From CAZHRK01 sp964534555 (GTDB lineage: Bacteria > Babelota > Babeliae > Babelales > RVW-14), in NCBI GenBank assembly GCA_964534555.1, contig CAZHRK010000001.1, positions 62,001 through 126,000 on the forward strand: a stretch of 64,000 bases of DNA, given 5' to 3'. Numbering within the stretch: the stretch's first letter is position 1; every line of letters starts with the position of its first letter. A model generated the notes under the pieces. It did not search any database, was not told the origin of the DNA, and was given only the letters and a program-made list of their open reading frames with translations. The position numbers and the translations under genes are program-made. This document shows, one piece after another, positions 9,368 to 19,200 of this stretch.

Positions 9368-10462
9368 ATGGGGAATATTCTTATTGTTATGGGGACGCGA
9401 CCTGATGTACTTAAGCTTATTCCTGTATACCACGGGCTTAGCGTCCACGGGATTGATCCTGTTGTGTGCACATCGGGTCAGCATCGTGAGCTGCTTGAGG
9501 ACGCCTTAAGAGATTTTGGCATTCCGGTTCATTACAATCTTAAAGCGCTAGATCACGCATCTACGCTTGCAGAGCTAACGTCATACTGCATTTTGCAGTT
9601 TGATCGACTCCTTTCACACCTCAAGCCATCTGCGGTTGTTGTTCAAGGTGATACGGCAACAGCGTATAGCGCTGCTATTAGTGCATTCTATAAGCAAATT
9701 CCGATTGTACACGTTGAAGCCGGACTAAGAAGTAATGATATTCATGCCCCGTTTCCAGAAGAATTTTTTAGACGCAGCATAAGCCACATCGCATCACTTC
9801 ACTGTGCGCCGACAGCACTAAGCGCTTATAACATCATGCGCGAAAACAACGAAGCTGATGTTGTTGTGACTGGAAATACAATCATAGACTCTCTAGAAGC
9901 CTGCTTGCAGACTATAAGTACTAATGAAAAAAATCTGAATAACTATAATGTGCTCGTTACTATGCACCGACGAGAATCATTTGATGGTGGTATGCGTACA
10001 ACATTTGAAACACTCAAAGAAATCAGTGCGCAACACCCACATGTTCGATTCACGCTACCAATGCACCCAAATCCAGAGGTTAAAAAAGCGCTTGAGGAAT
10101 CAGGGCTCATGCACCATCCATCAATAGAGCTGACACAACCTCTTTCATACAAACCATTTATTGAAACTATGGTCAGCGCAGACCTTATAATGAGCGACTC
10201 AGGCGGCGTGCAAGAAGAAGCGGCATATCTTGGTAAAAAGTTGCTCATCATGCGTGATAAAACAGAGCGGCCAGAATGCTTATGGAGCGGCAGCGCTGAG
10301 CTTGTTGGCACAAAAAAAGAAGTGATACTTAGTGCATTTAACAACGCGATTAAATCAAAAAAACAGCTTCATCAATCATATGTTTTTGGATACGGAATGT
10401 CCGGAAAAAAAATTGCAGAGCAGATTATAAAACGCTATGTTTTGAAACAGCAGCAAATATAA
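9368..10462 (+). CDS. wecB: UDP-N-acetylglucosamine 2-epimerase (non-hydrolysing)
   Basis: This enzyme interconverts UDP-GlcNAc and UDP-ManNAc in the cytoplasm, the first step toward ManNAc/ManNAcA-containing surface sugars. The 364-residue protein has the GT-B fold hallmarks: an N-terminal MGTRPDVLKLIP, the VVVQGDTATA segment, IVHVEAGLRSND, PFPEEFFRR, and the C-terminal SDSGGVQEEAA nucleotide-binding motif. AGGAG sits seven bases before the chosen ATG, while a GTG one codon upstream is too close. wecC follows after 39 bases, forming a UDP-ManNAcA branch. Confidence 0.93.
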   Translation: MGNILIVMGTRPDVLKLIPVYHGLSVHGIDPVVCTSGQHRELLEDALRDFGIPVHYNLKALDHASTLAELTSYCILQFDRLLSHLKPSAVVVQGDTATAYSAAISAFYKQIPIVHVEAGLRSNDIHAPFPEEFFRRSISHIASLHCAPTALSAYNIMRENNEADVVVTGNTIIDSLEACLQTISTNEKNLNNYNVLVTMHRRESFDGGMRTTFETLKEISAQHPHVRFTLPMHPNPEVKKALEESGLMHHPSIELTQPLSYKPFIETMVSADLIMSDSGGVQEEAAYLGKKLLIMRDKTERPECLWSGSAELVGTKKEVILSAFNNAIKSKKQLHQSYVFGYGMSGKKIAEQIIKRYVLKQQQI

Positions 10463-10501
10463 GACTTTCGACATGCTGATTCTTTGTGGAGGAGTAAAGT
10501 T

Positions 10502-11821
10502 ATGAAGCGGATTTCTATTGTTGGTCTTGGGTATATTGGGCTGCCAACAGCGATAGTAGCTGCGCAGGCTGGGTATGATGTGTACGGATTTGACACAAAT
10601 AGCCAACGCGTAAAAAATATTAATGAGGGAAACCCACCCCTATTTGAACCTGAATTAACGGACCGACTTTGGAAAGTGCTTAAAGACGGTAATTTTAAAG
10701 CCTTCACTGATCTGCAATACGCAGATTGTTTTGTAATTGCTGTCCCAACACCATTTAAAGAAGACAACAAGGCTGACCTTAGATACGTTTTCCAAGCTGG
10801 TGATGCTATTGCAAAACGATTAATGCCAGGAAATCTTGTCATTCTTGAATCAACAGTCCCTGTTGGAACAACTGAACGACTCGCTCAGTTTCTTGAGGAA
10901 GCATCTGGACTGAAAATGGGAATTGATTTTTTTATTTCACATTGCCCAGAGCGCGTGCTGCCCGGAAAAATTTTTAAAGAGCTTATTGATAATGATCGTA
11001 TTATTGGCGGCATATGCCAAGAGTCATGCAGACTGTCACAGCTCTTCTATACGCGCTTTGTAAAAGGCTTTTTGCATGTTACTGATGATAAGTCGGCAGA
11101 GATGTGCAAGCTTGTTGAGAATGCATCTCGAGACGTACAAATTGCATTTGCAAATCAAGTTGCTCAAATGTGCAACGAAGCAAATATAGATCCTTACGAG
11201 GTAATCGAGCTTGCAAACAAACACCCCCGCGTAAAAATTCTTAATCCGACGTGTGGCGTGGGTGGACATTGCATCGCCGTTGATCCTTGGTTCCTTATTG
11301 AGTCGTTCCCTGCAAGCACAAAATTGTTACAAACGGCACGAACCGTTAACGACAATAAGCCAAAACAAATTATCGACCTCGTGCTACAAAAAACAAATAT
11401 CCTCAAAACCCAAGGAATTAGTAAGCCACGCATTCTTGCGCTCGGCCTTACATTTAAACCTGATGTTGATGATATTCGTAATTCACCGGCACTTGATATC
11501 GCTCAAAGTATTAAAAACTCTTTTGAAAACTGTGAGCTACTGGTGTATGAAAAAAATATCACAAAAGAAGCCGTGCACGATGCAGGACTCGAACACGCGC
11601 CAGAGCTCAAGCAAGCTACAGCGTGGGCAGATATTGTTCTGGTGCTGGTAAAGCATCGTGAATTCACACTTCTGCACGAAGATTATTTTGAGCGAAAAAT
11701 CGTTATTGATACCTGCGGATTAATGCACGAAATACAAAATAAACAGTCACGCAATCTCCTTGATGGCGCAACCAAACTTGAAGGCGATTTCTGGAAAAAG
11801 AATCTCCAGCAAGCGCACTAA
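10502..11821 (+). CDS. wecC: UDP-N-acetyl-D-mannosamine dehydrogenase (nucleotide-sugar dehydrogenase)
   Basis: This NAD-dependent four-electron dehydrogenase of the UDP-glucose/UDP-ManNAc family is 439 residues long. The N-terminal Rossmann motif GLGYIGLPTA is at about residues 8-17. The catalytic-cysteine motif CGVGGHCIAVDP lies in the middle, and the C-terminal domain has LGLTFKPDVDDIRNSP. Following wecB directly, UDP-ManNAc to UDP-ManNAcA is the likely reaction, although other UDP-sugar dehydrogenases share these motifs. GGAGGAG lies seven bases before the ATG, which decides the start against an upstream TTG. Confidence 0.9.
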   Translation: MKRISIVGLGYIGLPTAIVAAQAGYDVYGFDTNSQRVKNINEGNPPLFEPELTDRLWKVLKDGNFKAFTDLQYADCFVIAVPTPFKEDNKADLRYVFQAGDAIAKRLMPGNLVILESTVPVGTTERLAQFLEEASGLKMGIDFFISHCPERVLPGKIFKELIDNDRIIGGICQESCRLSQLFYTRFVKGFLHVTDDKSAEMCKLVENASRDVQIAFANQVAQMCNEANIDPYEVIELANKHPRVKILNPTCGVGGHCIAVDPWFLIESFPASTKLLQTARTVNDNKPKQIIDLVLQKTNILKTQGISKPRILALGLTFKPDVDDIRNSPALDIAQSIKNSFENCELLVYEKNITKEAVHDAGLEHAPELKQATAWADIVLVLVKHREFTLLHEDYFERKIVIDTCGLMHEIQNKQSRNLLDGATKLEGDFWKKNLQQAH

Positions 11822-11846
11822 GTTTTTACTTTTTAAAGGGCATCTC

Positions 11847-13967
11847 ATGAAACAGTTGCTTATTAACCGAGGCAAACCCGTCGTCATTGAATCACATATA
11901 CCCGAGGTTAAAGCACATGAGGTGCTTGTACGTGTTCACTACTCGTGCATTAGCAGCGGCACTGAGATGGCAACAATTAGCAACGCATCACAATCGCTAG
12001 CAAGCAAAGCACTGGGCGACCTTAAAAGCGCAACCGAAAAAATGATTGGCGCTGTTAAAGAACATGGGATCTCTGCAACGGTTGCACTAATCGCAGAAAA
12101 ACATAATCAGCATATGGCGATTGGGTACTCGTGCTCAGGTGAAGTAATTGCAGTAGGGAGCAAGGTTCAACGATTTCATGTTGGTGATTTAGTTGCGTGT
12201 GCTGGAGCGGGATTTGCGCACCATGCAACACATATAGCAGTGCCAGAGCTTTTGGTCTGCAAACTCAAAGATGCTACAAAAATTAAACAAGCAAGCATGA
12301 CAACGATTGCTGCGATTGCGCTGCAAGGCGTAAGGCGCGCTCAGATTGGCCTTGGGGATAAAGTCTGTGTGGTTGGACTTGGGCTCCTTGGGCAACTAAC
12401 TGCACAACTAGCAGTGAGCGCAGGCGCTGATGTTACAGGTATAGATATTTCTCAAAGCAGGTGCTTGCTTGCAAAAGAGCTAGCTGGAATCAGAGTTATC
12501 ACAGCAACAGATGATGACCTGATACAAGACAATAACTACTGGACACATTTTCATGGCGCAGACGCAACACTGATTACCGCATCATCAAGCACTCCTGGAC
12601 TTATAGATCAGGCAATAGCCCTCACACGCAAGCGCGGCAACATCGTAATCGTTGGAGATGTTCCGCTTACATTTAAGCGTGAAGAATTTTATGTTAAAGA
12701 ACAAAATCTTCTTATTTCATCATCATATGGCCCTGGGCGTTATGATTATCATTATGAACTTGAAGCCAAGGACTATCCATACGCTTTTGTGCGATGGACA
12801 GAGCAGCGCAATCTTGAACAATGCGCACAAATGATCGAGACAGGAAAACTTAATGTCGATGCATTAATTGGAAAAACAGTCGCACTTGATGACGCAGAAA
12901 AAATATACCAAGACCTTGCATCATCTCAAGCACTCAGCATGGTAATTTCATATGATGCAGCAATAAACAAGCACGCAAGCGCGCACATTAAAAAGCCTTT
13001 GCCAGAAACGCTTAATCTTGCTGTTGTTGGCGCTGGAGGATTTTGCAAAACAATGCTGCTTCCTCAATTTGCGCAAGCAGATGGTGCTAATATTAAAATG
13101 ATTATTGATGCAGATAACGCGGTTGCTCAAACGATTGCAAAAACTTATAGCGCGCATGCTGGCAAAATTTTTGATGAAGCGCTAGTCCAAGACAATATTA
13201 CAACTGTTGTTATAGCAACACCCCACGCATCTCATGCTGAACAAACGCTTAAGGCCCTACAGGCAGGAAAACATGTTTTTGTTGAGAAGCCATTAGCTGT
13301 TACACAAGAAGACTTTAAGCCGCTCCTTAATTACTTACAGAACAATCAAGACGCACCACTCTGCGTTGATTTTAATAGAAGCCATGCACCACTTATTACA
13401 GAGATTACAAAGCAGCTTCAGCAACGCACGCAGCCTATGACGATTATGTACCGTATGAATGTTGGATATTTACCTGAGGCTCATTGGAGCCAGCACGAAC
13501 ATCAACGAGGCCGAATTATTGGTGAAGGGTGCCATATTATGCATCTTTTCTGCCATCTCACAAATGCGCGCCCACGGACACTAAGTGCTGTTGCGCACCC
13601 AGCAACAAATGGTATGCCGAGCACAGACAATACTATCATCACGGTAAGCATGTCTGATGGCTCTGTATGCACCCTCATCTATACTGCACAAGGAAATAAA
13701 GCGGTAGAAAAAGAGTACATGGAGCTCCACTCGCAGGGGCTAAGCTTTGTGCTGCATGATTATAAAACGCTGCATACATATTCAAAAAAAGAAGTTACAA
13801 AGCATGCACATTCAAAAGGGCACGCAGAGCTGATCACTGCCGCATGTACATATTTCAGAGGCAAAAGTACTCAACCAATTTCGCTACAACAAATAATTGA
13901 TGCAACACAGATGAGTATAGCTGCTGACGAGCTTATTCGCAGTGGTGGCGGAATGATAGAATTCTAA
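11847..13967 (+). CDS. two-domain oxidoreductase: zinc-type alcohol dehydrogenase fused to Gfo/Idh/MocA dehydrogenase
   Basis: This 706-residue protein joins two enzymes. Residues 1 to about 350 are a medium-chain (threonine/sorbitol dehydrogenase-like) reductase with HEVLVRVHYSCISSGTE and a Rossmann VVGLGLLGQLTAQLA. Residues about 365-706 are a Gfo/Idh/MocA-type sugar dehydrogenase with VVGAGGFCKT, the EKPLAV motif and DFNRSHAP. Such bi-domain proteins are found in polysaccharide clusters, consistent with the adjacent wecB-wecC. The exact sugar is unknown. The ATG is preceded by AAAGGG six bases away and lies 25 bases after wecC. A bidirectional terminator closes the operon. Confidence 0.88.
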   Translation: MKQLLINRGKPVVIESHIPEVKAHEVLVRVHYSCISSGTEMATISNASQSLASKALGDLKSATEKMIGAVKEHGISATVALIAEKHNQHMAIGYSCSGEVIAVGSKVQRFHVGDLVACAGAGFAHHATHIAVPELLVCKLKDATKIKQASMTTIAAIALQGVRRAQIGLGDKVCVVGLGLLGQLTAQLAVSAGADVTGIDISQSRCLLAKELAGIRVITATDDDLIQDNNYWTHFHGADATLITASSSTPGLIDQAIALTRKRGNIVIVGDVPLTFKREEFYVKEQNLLISSSYGPGRYDYHYELEAKDYPYAFVRWTEQRNLEQCAQMIETGKLNVDALIGKTVALDDAEKIYQDLASSQALSMVISYDAAINKHASAHIKKPLPETLNLAVVGAGGFCKTMLLPQFAQADGANIKMIIDADNAVAQTIAKTYSAHAGKIFDEALVQDNITTVVIATPHASHAEQTLKALQAGKHVFVEKPLAVTQEDFKPLLNYLQNNQDAPLCVDFNRSHAPLITEITKQLQQRTQPMTIMYRMNVGYLPEAHWSQHEHQRGRIIGEGCHIMHLFCHLTNARPRTLSAVAHPATNGMPSTDNTIITVSMSDGSVCTLIYTAQGNKAVEKEYMELHSQGLSFVLHDYKTLHTYSKKEVTKHAHSKGHAELITAACTYFRGKSTQPISLQQIIDATQMSIAADELIRSGGGMIEF

Positions 13968-13990
13968 GAGCGCTACAGAAATACACATTT

Positions 13991-14022
13991 AAAAAGCCCT
14001 CGGGAAATTCCGAGGGCTTTTT
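13991..14022. terminator. bidirectional terminator between the sugar operon and rsmA
   Basis: AAAAAGCCCTCGG pairs with CCGAGGGCTTTTT around a six-base loop, with T-runs on both strands. Confidence 0.95.
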
Positions 14023-14026
14023 ATTT

Positions 14027-14866
14027 TCAGACTTTAAGTTGCTTCCATAGATCAAGAAACTGCTCAAAAGACATCTGCTGAGCTCTAAGCGCAAGAATAT
14101 CCTGCTTGCTCTCAAGCTGCTGAGCATAATGCGTGCTGCGCAGATTGTTTTTGATCGTCTGGCGCGGGGACTTGAAGCAAAACTTAACAAATTTCCAAAA
14201 TTCATCTTCATGAGGAATGGATGGGCCGTCAAATCGAGGCTTGAAATAAAGCAATCTAGAAAAGACTTTAGGCGGTGGGGTAAATGCACCTGGCTCTATT
14301 TTTTCCATCAACTCCCAATTAAAATGGTGCTGCAGAAGCATAGATGTTGGGTTATAAGCCTTACCTCGAGTTGCAACAATCTTCTGAGCAACTTCTTCTT
14401 GCACCATAATAACACCTTCACTAAACATTTTCTTATGGTCTTTGACCTTGAAAATAATAGGGAAAGTAACCTGATAAGGAAGATTTGCAAGCATTACCCA
14501 TGGGCCAAGCTCTTCAAGCGGAGTAAAATCCTGCTCAAGGACATTACCAACAACAAGATCAAAGCGCTTGTCGTGTAAATTTTCTTTCAGATAGTCAGCC
14601 CACTCCGTATCGATTTCGTAAGCGCGTAGACGGCTACATGATGAAAAATCTAAGATTGCTCGTGACAAATAGCCATCCCCTGGACCAATCTCAAGCACTG
14701 GAGTGTCTTTTGAAATGGTAACCTTCTCAACCATATGCATAACGACTGAAGGCTTACGCAGAAAATGCTGCCCAAACATCTTTTTCTTGCGTGGCATGTT
14801 ATCTTCATGCTCGCTATGTCTTGGTTTATCTGATCTGAAGGGACGATGCTTTGTATAATTTTTCAT
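14027..14866 (-). CDS. rsmA: 16S rRNA dimethyladenosine transferase (KsgA/Dim1 family)
   Basis: This enzyme dimethylates the two adjacent adenosines (A1518/A1519 in E. coli numbering) in the 3' terminal helix of 16S rRNA during small-subunit maturation, using SAM. Visible hallmarks are FGQHFL near residue 31, the SAM-binding VLEIGPGDGYLS, the acidic YEID, and the catalytic NLPY motif, followed by a TPPPKVFS segment in the C-terminal domain. The 279-residue length is normal if the basic N-terminal extension is real. A second ATG at MPRKKK (23 residues in) is an alternative start, and neither has a clear ribosome site. It is divergent from the tmRNA gene. Confidence 0.92.
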   Translation of the reverse strand: MKNYTKHRPFRSDKPRHSEHEDNMPRKKKMFGQHFLRKPSVVMHMVEKVTISKDTPVLEIGPGDGYLSRAILDFSSCSRLRAYEIDTEWADYLKENLHDKRFDLVVGNVLEQDFTPLEELGPWVMLANLPYQVTFPIIFKVKDHKKMFSEGVIMVQEEVAQKIVATRGKAYNPTSMLLQHHFNWELMEKIEPGAFTPPPKVFSRLLYFKPRFDGPSIPHEDEFWKFVKFCFKSPRQTIKNNLRSTHYAQQLESKQDILALRAQQMSFEQFLDLWKQLKV

Positions 14867-14895
14867 ATAATCGATAGGTAAGCTTGTTTGGCAAA

Positions 14896-14924
14896 TTGAC
14901 TAAAAGATCAAAATAGTCTACGCT
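14896..14924 (+). promoter_or_regulatory. promoter of the tmRNA gene
   Basis: TTGACT and TACGCT are separated by 17 bases, about 35 bases before the mature 5' end, as expected for a strong housekeeping promoter of a processed RNA. Confidence 0.65.
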
Positions 14925-14959
14925 CCAGATTATAAAAGTCAAAGTTCATTGAAATATCT

Positions 14960-15332
14960 GGGGGCGTATTTGGTCTCGACGTTTTAGTCTGTGGGCTGAG
15001 TGCATGCCGAGCTATGATGAAAGGCTCGTTAATCTACTCATCAAACTATAAATGCAAACAGCAACAACGCTGTAGCTTTCGCGTAATCTAGTTTCTAGGT
15101 AGCGAATAGCTCTTGATTACGGGTTGTGCCTATCAAATCTGTAAGCTCGTATTAATAAGATAGGACCGCCTGGCAAGACTCTTTTGCAGTGTAGCTGGGT
15201 GCGTATCACTGAGCAGGCTCGTACATTTAGGCTCTTCTACTGATGTGTACGCAGTATTTTTAGAAGATAAGCATGTAGTACTTTGCTGGCAGGGTATTAC
15301 GGACATGGGTTCGACTCCCATCGCCTCCACCA
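14960..15332 (+). ncRNA. ssrA: transfer-messenger RNA (tmRNA)
   Basis: The 5' end GGGGGCG pairs with CGCCTCC at the 3' end to make the acceptor stem (seven pairs, one G-U), followed by an encoded ACCA tail. The 3' half carries the T-arm sequence GGGTTCGACTCCC. An internal reading frame encodes the proteolysis tag. tmRNA with SmpB rescues ribosomes stalled on broken messages and marks the product for degradation. The length of 373 bases and the one-piece form are usual for bacteria. The gene reads toward a secreted unknown on the other strand. The boundaries come from stem pairing and should be good to a base or two. Confidence 0.95.
15054..15086 (+). other. tmRNA tag-peptide reading frame
   Basis: From the resume codon GCA the frame reads ANSNNAVAFA and stops at TAA. 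The leading A and the short Ala-rich hydrophobic end fit known tags, although the common ending is ALAA or similar and this one ends VAFA. Confidence 0.85.
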
Positions 15333-15354
15333 AATTTTTCATAATCTCTTGTTT

Positions 15355-16080
15355 TCACCCCAAAATCAGCGTGCTTAAAAGTGTGCGACAATAATCAATA
15401 AGCGTCGTAGGTCCTACGGCGAAAATTCCTGCATCATGTAAAAATGCATCTTGCGCACTCTCTTCAGTAACTTCAGGCCGCTTCAGCAAAGGTGCATCGG
15501 ATTTTTTCTCTCTTTTTGGAAGAGCCTCCTCACGCAGTATGCGCAGAAAATCGTTATACACTTCTGCCACGCCGCTACCTCTTCGCGCCCTAACAATGTC
15601 TCTCAAAAACCTTCCGTCATACTTGTAAGAAATAATAAAATAACGCAAAAAATCTTTTGTGTAGTTTTTGATAAGAAATCTATTAAGTACTCGTAAGTGC
15701 CTTGGCTCGGAAAATGCATATATATAAGGAAGAAACATTATAAAGCTTCCGTCGTCTTGCTTAAGCTGAAGTCGCAGCAACAAGTCTTTAAGATAACGGT
15801 GTTCATGCTCTGGTGGTATTTGATCAATAAGTTCAAGCATGAATCCAAAGTCAAAACTGTCTTCCCTGCTTGCATCAAGTAAGCCTTCTATAAAAATACT
15901 TGCAGCTGCTGATTCTTCTTTTGAATACGATTCAAGCTGATCATCAGGAAATCGGATAGATTTTTTACGATTCGCATCATAAGAACTTTTATAATAACTA
16001 TCAAGTAATGGGCCTTTTGCTGCAGGGTATATCGACGAAATAAGCATTATCATGATGAATATATTTTTAATTAAAATCAT
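15355..16080 (-). CDS. secreted protein of unknown function
   Basis: The 241-residue protein begins with a hydrophobic signal sequence (about residues 5-20, ending near YPAAKG). The rest is charged and predominantly helical, with no motif I can name. A basic EALPKREKK stretch lies near residue 190 and the C-terminus is hydrophobic (TLLSTLILG). It lies alone between the tmRNA and the mechanosensitive-channel gene, downstream of the latter on the same strand but separated from it by a terminator. Coding is supported by the full-length frame and the export signal only. Confidence 0.65.
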   Translation of the reverse strand: MILIKNIFIMIMLISSIYPAAKGPLLDSYYKSSYDANRKKSIRFPDDQLESYSKEESAAASIFIEGLLDASREDSFDFGFMLELIDQIPPEHEHRYLKDLLLRLQLKQDDGSFIMFLPYIYAFSEPRHLRVLNRFLIKNYTKDFLRYFIISYKYDGRFLRDIVRARRGSGVAEVYNDFLRILREEALPKREKKSDAPLLKRPEVTEESAQDAFLHDAGIFAVGPTTLIDYCRTLLSTLILG

Positions 16081-16144
16081 ACAATCTCTAAAAGTAGTAA
16101 ATGAATTTTTCTAGCACGCAGATGGTACCATGTATACACAAATA

Positions 16145-16175
16145 AAAAAGCGCCTTACATTGTGTAAAGCGCTTT
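16145..16175 (-). terminator. terminator of the MscK-like channel gene
   Basis: On the minus strand AAAGCGCTTTACA pairs with TGTAAGGCGCTTT, with one bulge or mismatch, and runs into a T-tract. Confidence 0.75.
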
Positions 16176-16200
16176 AAAAAACTAAGAATCAATCTACAAG

Positions 16201-19200
16201 CTAAATAGGTCTATCAAAAGTAATTTTAATTGGACCAACTTCACCAGTACTGTTTTTATTATGAGCAAGCTCAATAACACGTGCAGGTTTTGCAAACTCA
16301 ACACCATGCTCTTTAAATGCTTTGATCATCTCTGTTCTGAGTGCAGCAGAAATTTCCCACTGCTCTTTAACACGACGAGCGCTAATAAAAGCACGTACTA
16401 AGAAAAAGAGCGCATTCTCCTCTATCTCTTCAAGTCGAGCGACAATCCCTGGAACTTTAAGGATAATAGGGTTTGATTGCACCACCCCAACCAAGATTTT
16501 TTTAACTGTATCTGGGTCAGAATTAACATCCACACGAACATTTACCTCAAATCCTACTGCATAGCGCCCGTGCCCCCAGTTGATAATCCACTTCGAAATA
16601 AGATCCTTGTTAGGAATAATAACGGAGTGATTTTTTGAGGTTATGACAGTTGTTGAGCGCGCAGAAATTTTATGAACAGTCCCCTGAATGTTATCAATCT
16701 GAATGTAGTTTCCGATCTCAATTGGTCGTTCAATTAAAACAAAAAACCCTGAAACAAGGTCTGCGCCAATATCTTTAAGCGCAAAACCAAGCGCGATACC
16801 AAAAGACGCACTTACCCAAAAGATAAACTGCTCAAGGTGCATCGCATTCAGACCAAGCAACATAGACACAAACACAATAGTGTAATGGCTAATACGCGAT
16901 ATGGTGTTTTGAGTGCCAGGCTCTGATCGCAAAATATCAAACAGTTTGCTCAAGATAAATCTATACGCTAATGATGAAATCAAAAAGCCTGCAGCAACAA
17001 AGGTTCCAAGAATCATAAACTCTACAAAACCAAGCTTGCCGTCTGCGCCAAATCTAATTACCCAGCGCTGAGAGAGCGCATCCCATAGATCTGTTGGCGT
17101 ATAGTCAAACTGCCAGATATATGACACAGAGAGAATAATGGCAAACATCAGCACGATGAATGAAAATATTACGAAAAAGCCGTAATAAGCTTTTGCATGC
17201 TCAAATTTATCTACAAACTCATCTTCATCTTCTTTCATAAACAAGAAGATTGCATACTTCCTAATATAGTAATGCAGCGAAAAGAGCAGATACACTAATG
17301 CAACGGTTGATGGAACAGCGAATGCAAGGAACCACGCCATATTCCAATAACCAATATATGAATTAGAGAGAATAAGAAGCGTCATTACGAAGAAAAACAC
17401 TGGATAATAATGCTTATCAACCTTGCGCTTAAGTGTTAAAAAAGCACCCGACTGCGAAGGCATAAATTTAAGCACATCTTCTTTGCCAAAAAGCAGCGCG
17501 ATGACAACAAGTAATATCAGTGAATAAGCAGCTACAATAACTGTTGAAAACTCTGTGTGCGCAGTTTCGGTGTAAGTATCAAGCGCGAGTTTGAGCGGCA
17601 CAAGAATAGATGTTGCATAACAAAAGATTGAGACAAGCACGATAAACTTGTCTTGCAAGCGCTCAGCAAAAAACAGATAGCTCAATCCGGCATTCAGCTC
17701 GCGCAGCTGCTTAATAAAGCAGTGTGAAAAATAAAGGAGGAACGGAATCGAGAGTAAATAAAAAACAGTAACACTGTAAGTGCTTAAAATAGGCAGAAGC
17801 CCCGCAAAGAAAAATGCACCTTCAAATTTTAATCCCAAGAATATAAAAAACCAGGTGAAAACAAGCGTGTAATGCTGACGCGCAAAATCTAGAAAGGCTA
17901 TAAAAAGATGCATGTACAGATAGCGCGCGCGCCCTTTGTATCGATCAAGAATAAGCACAATATGGCGCTTAGTTGTATCAATAACAAAACGAAGCCCAAT
18001 AAAGAATGCCAAGTAAATAATGATCATGAGCACGATCATTACTAAGTCACGCATGCCAAGCTGTTTAATATTATTCAGAATAATACTTGGTCGTATGTGT
18101 GAAGGCGTCTCCCAATAAAGCTTCTTAAAAAATGTTTCTGCTTCAATAATAGCGCGCAACAATTCATCAGCTGAGATCGCTTTAGGTGAGCGCTTCCAAA
18201 TGCTGTATGTCCTGCGCTTGTTCTCAAGATCTTGCATGATGAGCTCATACTGGCTCTTAATACGTTCATGCTGTTTTATTAAATCAGCATTAACTGCAAG
18301 ATACGCCTGCGTTAGTGAAAGCTGCTTGCTCAAAACAACCATGGACTGCTCAAAGAGCGTTAGTAGCTCTTTGACTGTGCCGTCTTTTCCTTTTAATGCT
18401 TGGCTACGTCTGGTGCGGAGTTTTTCAATGTTGTTTTTCATACGATCAAGCGTATGATTTGTCTCAATCAAAGAATTAATTGCTTGGGTACGATTATCAC
18501 GCACCTCTTTTAATGCGCTCAAAGCAAGATCGCGCTTCATTGAGAACGTATTAAAAAACTCATCTATATTTTCAGCTTCAATGCGAAGGCGATAGCGAAC
18601 TTCAATAATGTTGTATTGCAGCTCACGCTCAGTCGCTATGGTGTCTGCAAGATCGCGCTTAGCATCAAGAAGCATAATCTCTTTTTCAAGGACCTGATAC
18701 TTAGCTGCAGCAAGCTTAATTTGAGCTTTAACGGTGTAGACATCAGCCCTGTTATCTATGTTCTCTTTTTTAAGCTGTGCTAGTTTTTCTTTTAAGATAT
18801 CAAGCTCAACAGCAAACTTCTCTTTCTCGCGCTTTTTTGGCTCTCTAATCTGGTTAATTTGCTCTTTAAGCTCAAGAGCCTTGAGCGCCTGATTCTTCCA
18901 TTCCTGTTTTGCATTTTCTACATCATTAAAATCAAGAACAAGGCGGCCCTCTATTTTTTCAAGAACAGATTTAAAATCATTAAATCGCTGCTGTTCATAT
19001 TCAGCAACATCATCCCAATAACGACTTTCAGCATCAAGCTTTTCTGCCAGAATTTTTATAAATTCTATGCTCTCAGAAAGTGCATCAAGCTCTTGTGACA
19101 AAATATCTGACTGCTGTTTAACTGTTGATGAGTCATATGAAATAATTTTGTCAGCGCTATCAACATGAGAGACAAGCTTTTCTCGCTCTTTTTGTTTTGA

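Noticed and set aside
10435..10842. 135-residue minus-strand frame over wecC
   Set aside because: It is antisense to conserved Rossmann-coding DNA and has no motif of its own.
15290..15332. possible separate tRNA gene at the TTCGA arm and CCA end
   Set aside because: The acceptor stem pairs with the far 5' GGGGGCG, so it is the tRNA-like end of tmRNA.
15133..15342. 69-residue open frame on the minus strand across the tmRNA 3' half
   Set aside because: It lies entirely over the folded tmRNA and has no ribosome site; it is a chance frame.
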